This document shows positions 1 through 7,732 of a stretch of 64,000 nt of DNA, one piece after another. A program made the position numbers and the translations under genes. Position 1 is the stretch's first letter. Each line of letters opens with the position of its first letter. The DNA comes from Chloroflexota bacterium (lineage in GTDB: Bacteria; Chloroflexota; Anaerolineae; UBA4142): contig JACQYF010000001.1 in assembly GCA_016208315.1 (NCBI GenBank), positions 1-64,000 of the forward strand, written 5' to 3'. The notes under the pieces were generated by a model. The model saw only the letters and a program-made list of their open reading frames with translations, ran no database searches and was not told the DNA's origin.

Positions 1-308
1 TCATTCGCGCGGTCGCCGGCGAAAACCGCGTGCGTGTGCGCGTCCACAAAACCGGGCAGGACGATCTTGCCGCGCGCGTTAATTTTGCGCGTGCGCGTGT
101 CGGCCAGGCCCAGGATGTCGAGCGTGCTGCCCACGGCGAGTATTTTTTCGCCGCTGATCGCGACCGCGCCGTCGCGCAGGATCGCCAGATCGCCTTGCGC
201 CGCGCCGCGCTTGGGCGCGGGGCCAGCGAGGGTGAGCAGTTGATTTGCGGAGTGGATAATAATCTCGGGCGATTGGAAAGTGGGGAAGGTGTCCATTTGC
301 ATTCCCAT
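1..308 (-). CDS. hutI: Imidazolonepropionase, N-terminal part (runs off window)
   Basis: N-terminal about 100 residues of an amidohydrolase; the rest lies beyond position 1. Reading leftward, a beta-rich leader (GDLAILRDGAVAISGEKILAV) is followed by the metal-binding segment PGFVDAHTHAVFAGDRANE. The HTH pair and the FAGDRANE extension are typical of imidazolonepropionase (histidine degradation, 4-imidazolone-5-propanoate to N-formimino-glutamate) rather than dihydroorotase. Three in-frame ATGs (308, 302, 296) make the start uncertain. It begins about 8 nt after the stop of the DUF554 gene, so the two are probably cotranscribed. No other hut gene is visible, so the pathway is inferred from this fragment alone. 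Confidence 0.8.
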   Translation of the reverse strand, partial: MGMQMDTFPTFQSPEIIIHSANQLLTLAGPAPKRGAAQGDLAILRDGAVAISGEKILAVGSTLDILGLADTRTRKINARGKIVLPGFVDAHTHAVFAGDRAN

Positions 309-315
309 CCGATGG

Positions 316-1041
316 TTAGAACCCGCCCAATTTGAGCGCGCTCAAGACGACTACGGTCGCGGGCGCGAGGAAAACCGCGGGCAAGAGATTCGCGATACGC
401 ACGCGCTTTAAATCGAGCAGCAACAGCGCAATGCCCATGATAAGCACGCCGCCCGTCGCGGTCATCTCGATCACCCACGGCGTCTCGCGCGATACGGAAC
501 CCAACGCGCTCCCCAGCAGCATCGCGGCGAGACTGATGCCCCCTTGGTAAATTAAGACCGTCAGCGCGGCGAACGCGACGCCGATGCCTAACGTCGAAGC
601 AAAGGCCAGGCCGGCGAACGCGTCCAGGGCCGACTTGATCGCGAGCAGGTTGAAATCGCCTAGCAACCCATCCTGAATCGAGCCGAGGATCGCGAGCGGG
701 CCGACGCAAAAGACGAGACTCGCGGTCACAAAGCCGCGTGTAAACGTGCCCGCCTCCCCGCCGCGCGCAAAACGCGCTTCCAGTTTTTGACCGATGCCAT
801 CCAGCCACGCCTGAATCCCAACCAACTCGCCGATAATCCCGCCGAACAAAATACTGACGAGAACGATGAGCATGTTCTGAGTGGTAAGGGCCATCTGTAA
901 ACCGATCACGAAAACCAGCAAGCCCAGACCATTCATCACCGTCTCGCGAACCTTCTCCGGCAATCGTCCGCCAAGCATCGCACCCAAAATTCCACCCACC
1001 AGCACGGTTACGACGTTCAGAATTGTCCCAGTCATAGGCAT
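316..1041 (-). CDS. DUF554 family integral membrane protein
   Basis: 241 residues, almost entirely hydrophobic helices separated by short Gly-rich turns. The N-terminus (GTILNVVTVLVGG, then GxxLP), the central FCVGPLAILGSIQDGL segment and the TATGGVLIMGIALLLLDLKRVRIANLLPA end match the DUF554 (YqgA-like) family. Its function is not established; a transport role has been guessed for relatives. ATG codons at 1041 and 1035 are both possible and no clear Shine-Dalgarno sequence precedes them, because an AT-rich palindromic repeat abuts the start. It lies between the broken DUF1786 gene and hutI on the same strand. Confidence 0.85.
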   Translation of the reverse strand: MPMTGTILNVVTVLVGGILGAMLGGRLPEKVRETVMNGLGLLVFVIGLQMALTTQNMLIVLVSILFGGIIGELVGIQAWLDGIGQKLEARFARGGEAGTFTRGFVTASLVFCVGPLAILGSIQDGLLGDFNLLAIKSALDAFAGLAFASTLGIGVAFAALTVLIYQGGISLAAMLLGSALGSVSRETPWVIEMTATGGVLIMGIALLLLDLKRVRIANLLPAVFLAPATVVVLSALKLGGF

Positions 1042-1138
1042 TTGAGATTTACGATTTCAGATTTAGGATTTAGGATTTGCCATGAACTATGCCTGTTGTC
1101 CTCAAATCCTAAATCATAAATCCGACATCCTAAATTCC
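1042..1138. repeat. Imperfect palindrome built from the word ATTTAGGATTT
   Basis: Left half repeats variants of GATTTAGGATTTAGGATTT; the right half carries the complementary AAATCCTAAATC words. It fills the whole gap between the DUF554 and DUF1786 genes. One of many elements in this window with the same design: an inverted repeat whose arms are tandem short words. Confidence 0.7.
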
Positions 1139-1140
1139 TT

Positions 1141-2056
1141 TCACGCTTTTTCCCGCGCGCGGTCTAACGCGCGTTCGATTTCGGGCGCGGCGTCGGGATT
1201 GAGCGCCGCGTAGGCGCGCACCAAGCCAAAGCAGCCCGCCAGCATCATGTCGCCATACGGCGTCGCGAAATACGGGCGATAGCGCGAGTTGAGCAACAGG
1301 CCACGCCGCGGCCCCACGACGGCCAAAAAGCCATGTCCCGCGCCAGACGAAGGATCAAGCGCCACGGCGGGCGCATCCGTCACGAATGCGCCGTGTGCCG
1401 AGCACGGCGGCCGGCGCGGTGTCCATCACCAGGACCGGCGCATCGGTCTCGACGTCGTTCGCCGCCGCGCGCATCCGGGTAAGGCGCGCCGGGATTTGAT
1501 CGCGCATGAACGCGAACGCGGCCGGGCTGTTGAACGCTTTGAGCCGTTCGGCGAGGAATTCAAAGCGGAACAAGCGGTCGCTGTAACCGGGCGGCGCGTT
1601 GCCGTGATCGAACACCGCCACGGCGACCGCGTCGAAGCGCAAATCCACGCCGAAGGACGCAAAGGCGCCGCGCACCGCGTCGAGATCAACGTCGCGCATT
1701 GCGATGCGAGCCACGTTCTCTAGATACATCGCATCCGCGTCGGTCACGACGTGGATGCCCGACTTTTCAACCTCGGCCAGGTCGTCGTTGAAACTCTGCG
1801 CTGCGCTCGGCGTCGCCAAGACGCGATAGCCCGCGCGGAGATGGTCGTTGGCGGCCCAATTGCACGGTCCGCCGCCCATGATCGTGCCGGTTAGCAGCAC
1901 GTCCTCGCCGCGCGCGGTTGCGTCCTTGATCTGCTGCGCCACCAACACGGTCGGCGAGGGCATGACCATTTGCAGGCAGTTCTCAACCTCGACCTCACTG
2001 TCGAAAAGCAAAATGTCCTGCGTCCCCGTGCCGACGTCAATTGCTAGGATTCGCAT
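1141..2056 (-). pseudogene. DUF1786 family protein, internally deleted and frameshifted
   Basis: From ATG 2056 one frame encodes MRILAIDVGTGTQDILLFD and runs to MDTAPAAVLG near 1400, then hits a stop at 1355. The next frame resumes as HGAFVTDAP and continues to the family's C-terminus (ATPYGDMMLAGCFGL), ending at 1141. DUF1786 proteins (nucleotide-binding ASKHA-like fold, often labelled pyruvate formate-lyase activating-like) normally have a long central segment between the DTGPAA-like and GHGA-like motifs. Here both motifs are nearly adjacent, so a piece of perhaps 80-100 codons is missing and the frame is lost. It is either a real deletion or an assembly collapse. The first frame alone could yield a truncated protein of about 234 residues. 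Confidence 0.75.
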
Positions 2057-2068
2057 GTAGACCCTCGT

Positions 2069-2140
2069 GTGAAACGTAATGCGTAAAACGTAAAACGTAA
2101 GGCGCAAGTCCGCGGTTTTACGTTTTACGTTTCACGTTTT
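2069..2140. repeat. Palindrome of GTGAAACGTAAAACGTAA words
   Basis: Left arm carries GTGAAACGTAATGCG and two AAAACGTAA words; the right arm carries TTTTACGTTTTACG and TTTCACG. The same words form the element at 53848-53905, so these are copies of one repeat class. It lies just upstream of the DUF1786 start and supplies the stop codon (TAA at 2125) of the NUDIX remnant. Confidence 0.75.
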
Positions 2141-2337
2141 ATGAATTCGTCGGCTTTCTTCAACAACGCGCGCAAGCCCGCGAATTTCAAGCGTTCCCGC
2201 GCGGCGTCGAACGGCAGCCAAATCATTTCCTCGTGTTCCCACGAAATCTTGGACTCGCGGTGCGGCGCTTCTCCGACAAAAAAGATCGCCTGCTTTTTGA
2301 TGCGCTGCCCGCGGCGTTGATTCCGGTATACGTCAGA
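2125..2337 (-). pseudogene. NUDIX hydrolase remnant (C-terminal fragment)
   Basis: In the frame bounded by stops at 2338 and 2125 the peptide contains NQRRGQRIKKQAIFFVGEA, then SWEHEEMIWLPFDAARERL and LRALLKKADEF. This resembles the C-terminal half of bis(5'-nucleosyl)-tetraphosphatase-type NUDIX proteins (EH-E-WLP-EEA-L tail). No start codon or NUDIX box (GX5EX7REUXEEXGU) remains: upstream sequence has become the promoter region of the divergent SufR-like gene. It is therefore a decayed fragment. The tail runs into the palindrome, which provides the stop. Family assignment rests on the tail motif only. Confidence 0.6.
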
Positions 2338-2397
2338 TTATACTTGAAAGGGGGTGGACCGACAAGGTTGGACTTTATCAAAATATTTTTACACTTA

Positions 2398-2426
2398 TTG
2401 ACAACCGTGTCGGCGGCGTGTATAAT
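2398..2426 (+). promoter_or_regulatory. Consensus sigma-70-type promoter of the SufR-like gene
   Basis: TTGACA at 2398-2403, a 17-bp spacer and TATAAT at 2421-2426, a perfect match to the vegetative consensus. The start codon follows at 2443 with a GAGG ribosome site at 2433-2436. Confidence 0.85.
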
Positions 2427-2442
2427 GGGTACGAGGATAACG

Positions 2443-3060
2443 ATGTCCACCATCCGCCAGACCATCCTTGAGACGTTGAACCAGCGCGGGCCGCTATGCG
2501 TCGGAGAAATCGCGCAGGTCGCCCAACTCTCCAAAATGGCGACGCGGTACCATTTGGGTCTGTTGGCGCGCGATAACCTGATCGTCCAAACCAAGCCGGC
2601 GCACCGCGGCTGTGTGGGCCGGCCGGAAAAGGTGTACGCGCTGGGCGCTGGCGCGCACGAGCACTTGCCCAAGCAGTACCATCTGCTCGCCGGCCAACTG
2701 CTGGACGAAATCGCGGATACGTTGGGTGAGAAGGAAACGCGGACCTTGCTGCGCCGAGCCGGCAAACGCATCGCCGAATCAGCGCCTGCGCTGCGGGCCG
2801 GCGCGGGAACCGAGGCGCGCGTCAAGCGCGTCGCCAAATTCCTCGCCGGGCGCGGGTATATGGCCGATTGGGCCGACGAAGGCGACACGCTCGCGTTGGT
2901 GGTCTGCAACTGCCCGTTCCGCCAGGTCGCGATCGAGCACCGCGAGGTCTGCGAGATGGACATGACCATCGTCGGCGCTTTGCTCGAGACGCCGGCTAAG
3001 ATGACGCGCTGTATCGCGAATCACGACGCGCACTGTCGCTTTGTGATGGCGAAGATATGA
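2443..3060 (+). CDS. SufR-like winged-helix regulator with C-terminal cysteine cluster
   Basis: 205 residues. The N-terminus (TIRQTILETLNQRGPLCVGE followed by IAQVAQLSKMATRYHLGLL) is a winged-helix DNA-binding domain of the ArsR/DeoR-like type. Then comes GRPEKVYALG, the usual wing sequence of SufR relatives. The C-terminus holds CNCPFRQVA, CEMDM and two further Cys (TRCIANHDAHCRF), arranged like the cluster ligands of SufR, an Fe-S-sensing repressor. ATG 2443 was chosen because a consensus promoter and GAGG site lie just upstream; longer readings would start inside the NUDIX remnant. It is followed after 3 nt by the moaA-like gene and then an A-type Fe-S carrier, consistent with Fe-S homeostasis. 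The exact targets are not known. Confidence 0.8.
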   Translation: MSTIRQTILETLNQRGPLCVGEIAQVAQLSKMATRYHLGLLARDNLIVQTKPAHRGCVGRPEKVYALGAGAHEHLPKQYHLLAGQLLDEIADTLGEKETRTLLRRAGKRIAESAPALRAGAGTEARVKRVAKFLAGRGYMADWADEGDTLALVVCNCPFRQVAIEHREVCEMDMTIVGALLETPAKMTRCIANHDAHCRFVMAKI

Positions 3061-3063
3061 CCC

Positions 3064-3975
3064 ATGAATGACTCGTACGGCCGCAATATCCATTATCTGC
3101 GGATCTCACTCACCGACCGCTGCAATTTTCGGTGCGTGTACTGTATGCCCGCAGACATGGTGTTCCAACCGAAAAGCTATTTGCTGCAGGACGACGAACT
3201 GCTGACCGTGCGTCCAAATCTCGTGAATATCGTCGGCGGCATAGCGGCCATTCCGGGCATTAAAGAAATCGCGATGACGACGAACGCACTCAAGCTCGAA
3301 AAATTGGCCGAGCCGCTGGCCAAGGTCGGACTAAAGCGCGTCAACATCAGCATTGACACGCTCGACGCCGAACGCTTTCACAAGATGACGCGGTTCGGCA
3401 AACTCGAACAGGTGTGGCGCGGGATTCTCGCCGCCGAACGCGCGGGCCTTTATCCGATCAAACTGAATTCGGTCGTCGTCCGCGGCTATAACGAAGACGA
3501 CATTGTGGACCTCGCGCGCCTAACGCTCGATCACGCGTGGGACATGCGGTTTATCGAAGTGATGCCGCTCGGCAGCATCGCGGAATTTCAGATGGATTCG
3601 GTGGTGCCGGTCGCCGAAATGAAATTGCGGATCGAGAGCGCGCTGGGTCGCTTGGAAGCCGTAGATTGGGATGGACACAACCCGGCGCGGCCATTTCGAT
3701 TGCGCGGCGGGCGCGGCACCCTCGGCTTTATCAGTTCGGTGACGGAGCCGTTTTGCGCGGGGTGCGACCGGATGCGCTTGAGCGCGGACGGCCGCTTGCG
3801 CTTGTGCTTGCTGCGCGACGACGAAGTGGATTTGCTGACGCCGCTACGCGCGGGCGCGTCGGATGAGGAATTGCGCGCCTTGATGACGCGCGGCGTGATC
3901 AACAAGCCGTGGGGACATGGCCTGGCAGAGCACGTGATCGCCGAATCGCGAGTCATGTCGCAAATCGGCGGATGA
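3064..3975 (+). CDS. moaA: MoaA-like radical SAM protein lacking the TGGEP motif
   Basis: 303 residues, shorter than typical MoaA (about 325-340). GTP 3',8-cyclase makes the first intermediate of molybdopterin. The N-terminal CxxxCxxC (C20, C24, C27) binds the SAM cluster, and the C-terminal cluster ligands CAGC (231, 234) and C248 are present, as are NISIDTL and the family C-terminus. However, LLQDDELLT runs directly into VRPNLVNIVGGIAA: the segment that normally contains the IRLTGGEP motif, which contacts the SAM methionine, is absent (about 22 residues, in frame, junction near 3208). Unless this is an assembly artefact the enzyme should be impaired. It starts 3 nt after the SufR-like gene; no other moa gene is in the window. 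Confidence 0.85.
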   Translation: MNDSYGRNIHYLRISLTDRCNFRCVYCMPADMVFQPKSYLLQDDELLTVRPNLVNIVGGIAAIPGIKEIAMTTNALKLEKLAEPLAKVGLKRVNISIDTLDAERFHKMTRFGKLEQVWRGILAAERAGLYPIKLNSVVVRGYNEDDIVDLARLTLDHAWDMRFIEVMPLGSIAEFQMDSVVPVAEMKLRIESALGRLEAVDWDGHNPARPFRLRGGRGTLGFISSVTEPFCAGCDRMRLSADGRLRLCLLRDDEVDLLTPLRAGASDEELRALMTRGVINKPWGHGLAEHVIAESRVMSQIGG

Positions 3976-3997
3976 CATATTTTTTGAGGAGGAGTAC

Positions 3998-4432
3998 ATG
4001 GACACACAGACGATTCCGGTGACGACGGCCGTGGAGGAAATGACGGTTCAGCCGACGGTCAATCTGTCACCGCTCGCGGCGGAAAAGCTGCAATCAATTC
4101 TCCGGGAAAAGAATCTGCCCGGTTATGGCTTGCGGGTCTTTGTTTCCGGCGGGGGTTGTTCGGGATTTCAGTACGGAATGGCGTTCGAGAACACGACCGA
4201 AGAGGGCGATTTCGTCTTTGAAGCGTCCGGCGTTCGCATGTATCTCGACAGCGCGAGCGCGATGTATCTCGACGGCGCGAATGTGGATTACGTGGACAGC
4301 TTGATGGGCGGCGGCTTTCGCATCGAGAATCCGAACGCGGTCAGCACCTGCTCGTGCGGCCAGTCGTTCAGCGCGGGCGCGGGTGAAGGCGCGCAGGCCA
4401 GTGGCGGCGGCTGCGGCTGCGGGCATCACTAG
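3998..4432 (+). CDS. A-type iron-sulfur carrier (IscA/ErpA family)
   Basis: 144 residues. The HesB/IscA fold runs from about residue 20 to 125. It has the three conserved cysteines: C54 in SGGGCSGFQYG and C118/C120 in STCSCGQSF. The protein would accept and deliver Fe-S clusters to apo-enzymes. A purine-rich GAGGAGGAG site precedes ATG 3998; an internal Met15 is another possible start. A Gly/Ala-rich tail ending in GGGCGCGHH extends past the normal family end and might bind metal. It is 22 nt downstream of the MoaA-like gene (an Fe-S enzyme) in the SufR-like operon and is followed by a terminator hairpin. Confidence 0.9.
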   Translation: MDTQTIPVTTAVEEMTVQPTVNLSPLAAEKLQSILREKNLPGYGLRVFVSGGGCSGFQYGMAFENTTEEGDFVFEASGVRMYLDSASAMYLDGANVDYVDSLMGGGFRIENPNAVSTCSCGQSFSAGAGEGAQASGGGCGCGHH

Positions 4433-4453
4433 GCCGAGTCGAACGCGCGTTGA

Positions 4454-4486
4454 AAATCCCAGCCCGCAGTTCTCGGCTGGGTTTTT
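4454..4486 (+). terminator. Rho-independent terminator after the A-type carrier gene
   Basis: Stem CCCAGCC / GGCTGGG with a short loop followed by TTTTTC. It sits 20 nt after the stop codon and closes the SufR-like/moaA/A-type carrier operon. Confidence 0.85.
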
Positions 4487-4541
4487 CAATTTCATATTTC
4501 TGCGTTACAATGCGGCGGAGCGATTCAAGGAGTAAAGCCAC

Positions 4542-5000
4542 ATGCCACTCAAAGACCAACTCAGCGAAGATCTGAAAAGCGCCATGCGCGCCAAGGACGA
4601 AACGCGCATGAACGCGATCCGGATGCTCAAAGCCGCCATTACGAATTTCGAGCTTGCGCGCACCGATGCCAAGAGCAAGGATTTCGGCAAGCCGATCACC
4701 GAAGCGGACCTGCTCGGCGTCGTGGAAAAGCAGATCAAGCAGCGGCGTGAGTCCATCGAAATGTACAACCAGGGTAATCGCCCCGAACTTGCCGCCAAAG
4801 AAGCCGCGGAGATCGCGGTGCTGGAGGGTTACCTGCCCAAGCAGTTGACGCGCGACGAAATCAAAGGCGAGGTGCTGGGCATCATCGCACAACTCGGCAC
4901 GAAAGAGTTTCCAAAGGTGATGCGCGAAGCGGCCGCGCGGCTCAAGGGTCGCGCGGATGGCAAGGTCGTCAACGAGGTGGTCAAGGAGCTGACGGGGTAG
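4542..5000 (+). CDS. GatB/YqeY domain protein
   Basis: 152 residues, the usual length of stand-alone YqeY proteins. Helical throughout, with the family signatures MKAKDExRxxxIRMLKAAI-like N-terminus, QIKQRRESIEMYNQGNRPELA in the middle and EIAVLEGYLPKQLT followed by LKGRADGKVVNEVVKELTG at the end. YqeY resembles the tRNA-binding tail of GatB amidotransferase; its cellular role is not well defined. A GGAG-like site (aaggag) precedes ATG 4542. Single-gene unit between two terminators. Confidence 0.9.
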   Translation: MPLKDQLSEDLKSAMRAKDETRMNAIRMLKAAITNFELARTDAKSKDFGKPITEADLLGVVEKQIKQRRESIEMYNQGNRPELAAKEAAEIAVLEGYLPKQLTRDEIKGEVLGIIAQLGTKEFPKVMREAAARLKGRADGKVVNEVVKELTG

Positions 5001-5001
5001 C

Positions 5002-5052
5002 CAGTCGCAGGTCACAGAGCCTGCCCTGAGCTTGTCGAAGGGTCGCAGGCAA
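5002..5052. repeat. Hairpin containing CCCTGAGCTTGTCGAAGGG
   Basis: CGCAGG and CCTGCG words flank the near-palindrome CCCTGAGCTTGTCGAAGGG at 5024-5042. A close relative (CCTGAGCTTGGCGAAGG) is embedded in the element at 28311-28393. Sequences of this kind are, to my knowledge, widespread short repeats in many bacteria. Confidence 0.6.
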
Positions 5053-5096
5053 AATCGCCGCGGGGAAGTTGGTATCCCTGCGGCGATTTCTTGTTT
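5052..5096 (+). terminator. Rho-independent terminator after yqeY
   Basis: AAATCGCCGCGGGGA pairs with TCCCTGCGGCGATTT around an 8-nt loop, followed by CTTGTTT. The MATE gene converges from the other side, so it may serve both strands. Confidence 0.8.
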
Positions 5097-5108
5097 GCTA
5101 CTAACCAC

Positions 5109-6500
5109 CTAGACGCGCAGCGTCTTCCAGCGCGCGCCGCGAAAACGCCAGGCGATCAAGACCGCCCGCGTGAGAAAATCCGCGATCCAGCCCAGCCACA
5201 CGCCGAATAATCCCAAGCCAAAGACAATGCCCATCAAGTAGCCGAACGCAACGCGCACGATCCAGATGCCGACGAACGTGAACACGAGCGTGGCGCGCGT
5301 GTCGCCCGCGCCGCGCAAGGCGCTCGAGAGGACGACCGCAATGGCTTGCAGTGGTTGGGCGACCGCGATGAACACGAGGCACATTTCGGCCAATGCGATC
5401 ACGTTCACGTCGTCAGTATAGATTCTCACCAAAAAGTGGCGGCCCGCGTAAAAGCCCACGCCCATCAAACACATCCACATCATGCCGCTTTTCAACGCCT
5501 GCCACGCGCTCTGCTCCGCGCGATCCGGCTTTTGCGCGCCGAGGTTTTGACCGACGAGCGTCAGCGCGGCGACGCCAAACGCGAACGCGGGCAAGATCGA
5601 AAACATCGAGATATTGAATGCGATCTGCTGCGCGGCCAGCTCGTTCGTGCCGAGGAGAATCGCAATCGCGCTAAACGCGAGAAAACCCAAGTTGAACACG
5701 ATCTGCTCCGCCGCCGCCGGCGCGCCGATATTCAGGATACGCGCGATGGCGTCGCGATGGAATCCCCAGCCGCCCCACGCGGGCAGTTTGAGGATCGAGC
5801 CGCGTTTGAAGAGCACGTAAAGGATCAAGCCCGCGCCCACGCCGCGCGCAATCGTCGTCGCCACCGCCGAGCCGACCGGCCCCAGGCGCGGAAACCCGAA
5901 ATTTCCAAAGATCAGCAAATAGTCGAGGACGATGTTGATGATATTGATGAAACCGGTGATCACCATCGGCGTGCGCGTGTCGCCGGAGCCGCGCAGGGTC
6001 CCGCTGCCGACCAGCATGATGCCCATCACGACCGAAAAGGTCGAGACGACGCGCAAAAAGCCGCCCGCAATCTCGGTGACCTCGGGCGTCGCGCCGAGCA
6101 CGCGGATGATCGCATCGGAAAACAGGATGCCAATCGCCGCAATGCCGAGCGACAAAACGGCCGCGATCAACAGCGACTGCTTGGCCGTCCGCTCTGCATC
6201 GCGCTTGTCGCCCGCGCCGACCGCGCGCGCGACGAGGGCCTGGTTGCCGACCGATAGGCCCATAAACAAGACCAGGAGCAGGAACATCAATTGATTGCCC
6301 AGGCCGATGCCGGCAATCGCCGCGGCGCCCAGTTGCCCGACAAATACCAGGTCCACAAAGCCGAGCATGGTCTGGAGCAGATTTTCAATCAGGGAGGGCC
6401 AGGCCAGTTGGAAGAGATGGCGATTCAAACTAAGCGCTTCGCCCGCGCTCGGCGGCTTGCGAAACGCATTCAGCCGGATGACCCAGCTTTTGACAGTCAT
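5109..6500 (-). CDS. MATE family multidrug/cation efflux transporter
   Basis: 463 residues with about 12 hydrophobic segments in two homologous halves. Typical MATE/NorM signatures: LFQLAWPSLIENLLQTM at the start, GLGNQLMFLLLVLFMGLSVG, SGTLRGSGDTRTPM and, in the second half, SSALRGAGDTRATL. It would export drugs or organic cations in exchange for H+ or Na+. ATG 6500 is preferred over the upstream ATG 6512 because GGAG lies 7 nt upstream of it. A consensus promoter sits at 6530-6559. Confidence 0.92.
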   Translation of the reverse strand: MTVKSWVIRLNAFRKPPSAGEALSLNRHLFQLAWPSLIENLLQTMLGFVDLVFVGQLGAAAIAGIGLGNQLMFLLLVLFMGLSVGNQALVARAVGAGDKRDAERTAKQSLLIAAVLSLGIAAIGILFSDAIIRVLGATPEVTEIAGGFLRVVSTFSVVMGIMLVGSGTLRGSGDTRTPMVITGFINIINIVLDYLLIFGNFGFPRLGPVGSAVATTIARGVGAGLILYVLFKRGSILKLPAWGGWGFHRDAIARILNIGAPAAAEQIVFNLGFLAFSAIAILLGTNELAAQQIAFNISMFSILPAFAFGVAALTLVGQNLGAQKPDRAEQSAWQALKSGMMWMCLMGVGFYAGRHFLVRIYTDDVNVIALAEMCLVFIAVAQPLQAIAVVLSSALRGAGDTRATLVFTFVGIWIVRVAFGYLMGIVFGLGLFGVWLGWIADFLTRAVLIAWRFRGARWKTLRV

Positions 6501-6529
6501 GCAATACTCCAATCAAAAAACGCCGTCCG

Positions 6530-6559
6530 ATTATACGCTTGGGCCGCGGGCATTGTCAA
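6530..6559 (-). promoter_or_regulatory. Sigma-70-type promoter of the MATE gene
   Basis: On the minus strand TTGACA (6554-6559), an 18-bp spacer and TATAAT (6530-6535), 30 nt before the chosen ATG. Confidence 0.85.
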
Positions 6560-6564
6560 ATGAA

Positions 6565-6609
6565 GAAACCCGTTTTCGACGCGACGAGCGCGTGAGAAAA
6601 ACGGGTTTC
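6565..6609 (-). terminator. Terminator-like hairpin (AAACCCGTTTT type)
   Basis: GAAACCCGTTTT and AAAACGGGTTTC arms around a GC-rich loop. It lies downstream of the minus-strand esterase operon and just upstream of the MATE promoter. Very similar AAACCCG hairpins occur at 11587-11632 and 17155-17193, so this appears to be a preferred terminator form in this genome. Confidence 0.65.
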
Positions 6610-6646
6610 GCGAACGGGGCGATTGCAGGATGCGGTTCGTGAATTC

Positions 6647-6703
6647 GTAGGGGCAGTGCCTTGTGCCTGCCCCGGACGGGCAGGCACAAGGCACTGCCCC
6701 TAC
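6647..6703. repeat. Perfect palindrome with GTAGGGGC termini
   Basis: Two 26-bp arms (beginning GTAGGGGCAGTGCC) are perfect complements around a 5-nt loop. It shares GTAGGGGC/GCCCCTAC ends with elements at 22077-22147 and 49209-49266 and with the half-element in dnaD. Its right end supplies the TAG stop codon of the broken esterase gene. Confidence 0.85.
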
Positions 6704-7732
6704 GGAATATCTTCGCCCACAAGTTTCGATGCGTACCAGATGAGATAATCGTTCAGATGCTCGCTCCAGTAATAGCCATCGTGGATGCCAGGCCACGCAT
6801 CGCGCCAATCGTGCGGAATCCCCTTCGCTTCCAAGAGCGTATGGAAGACGACGATGCACCTCTGTGGCGAAGGCGGCGGATTGCAGTCGCGCCATTGATA
6901 ATCGCCGGCGGCTACGTCAATCCACAGAGTCAGTCGACGCGCGGCGTCGGTATGCTCGGCCAGCCAAAACGGATCATATTGATTGTAAAAGTCCCAATCG
7001 CCGAACACCGCGACCGAACCATCCGCTCCGCAAAACCTCGGGATGCGTCATGGCGAGCGTCAGCGCCGATTGCCCGCCCGCCGACAAGCCCCCAATCGCG
7101 CGACTCTGCGACTGCCGGAGCGTTCGATAGTTCGCATCAATATAACTAACCAGGTCTTGCCAAACGTAATCGCCGTACCGTTTACCATCGCTGGCGGGCG
7201 GCGGCGCGTGATTGAACCACCACGATTTATCGCCATCGGGCATCACGACGATCAGCGGCTGGATCTGTCCATTCCGAATGAGCGATTCGAGCGCATCGCA
7301 CAAGCCCCAGTTGACCCATTCGTGCGGATCGCCATCATAGCCCGAGAGCATGTAAAGGACCGGGTAGCGGCGAGGCGTGTCGCCATAGCCGGGAGGCAGA
7401 TAGATCAAGAAGCGCATATCCTGATCGAGAGCTGCGCTGTAAAACCTGCGCGTGATGAGTTGACTCGCGCCGCTCGGTCGCGGAAATTTGGGAAGAGGTG
7501 TGAGCGTGAGCGCGCGGGCGGGCGCGCTCGGCGATGGCGCTTGCGTCGGTTGAGGCGTGATCGCGGGACGACAGGGAGACTGCGGAACGGGTGCGGACGT
7601 TGGCGCGAGCGCAAGGGCGGGTTCGGTTGGATCAGTTGACGCGGCGGGCGCAGGGAGATCGAAGCGAGTATAGCCGCAAGCCGCGCTAAGAGTTAGGGCG
7701 ACTAGCACAAGCCCCAAAGAGAATCGCATCAT
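6700..7732 (-). pseudogene. Secreted esterase (enterochelin-esterase-like), frameshifted by a small deletion
   Basis: The first frame from ATG 7732 has a signal sequence with lipobox-like SAACG, a Pro-rich linker, YLPPGYGDTPRRYPVLYMLSG and the nucleophile elbow GGLSAGGQS, then loses the frame after THPEVL. The alternative frame picks up as GADGSVAVFGDWDFYNQYDP and runs to the family end SKLVGEDIP. Aligned with the intact neighbour at 7729-8832, 32 nt are missing between HPEV and GADGS, which removes the FKVVGAHSPSF-like segment. ATG 7732 overlaps the previous stop (ATGA). The remaining stop codon TAG comes from the adjacent palindrome. Deletion or assembly error cannot be told apart here. Confidence 0.8.
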
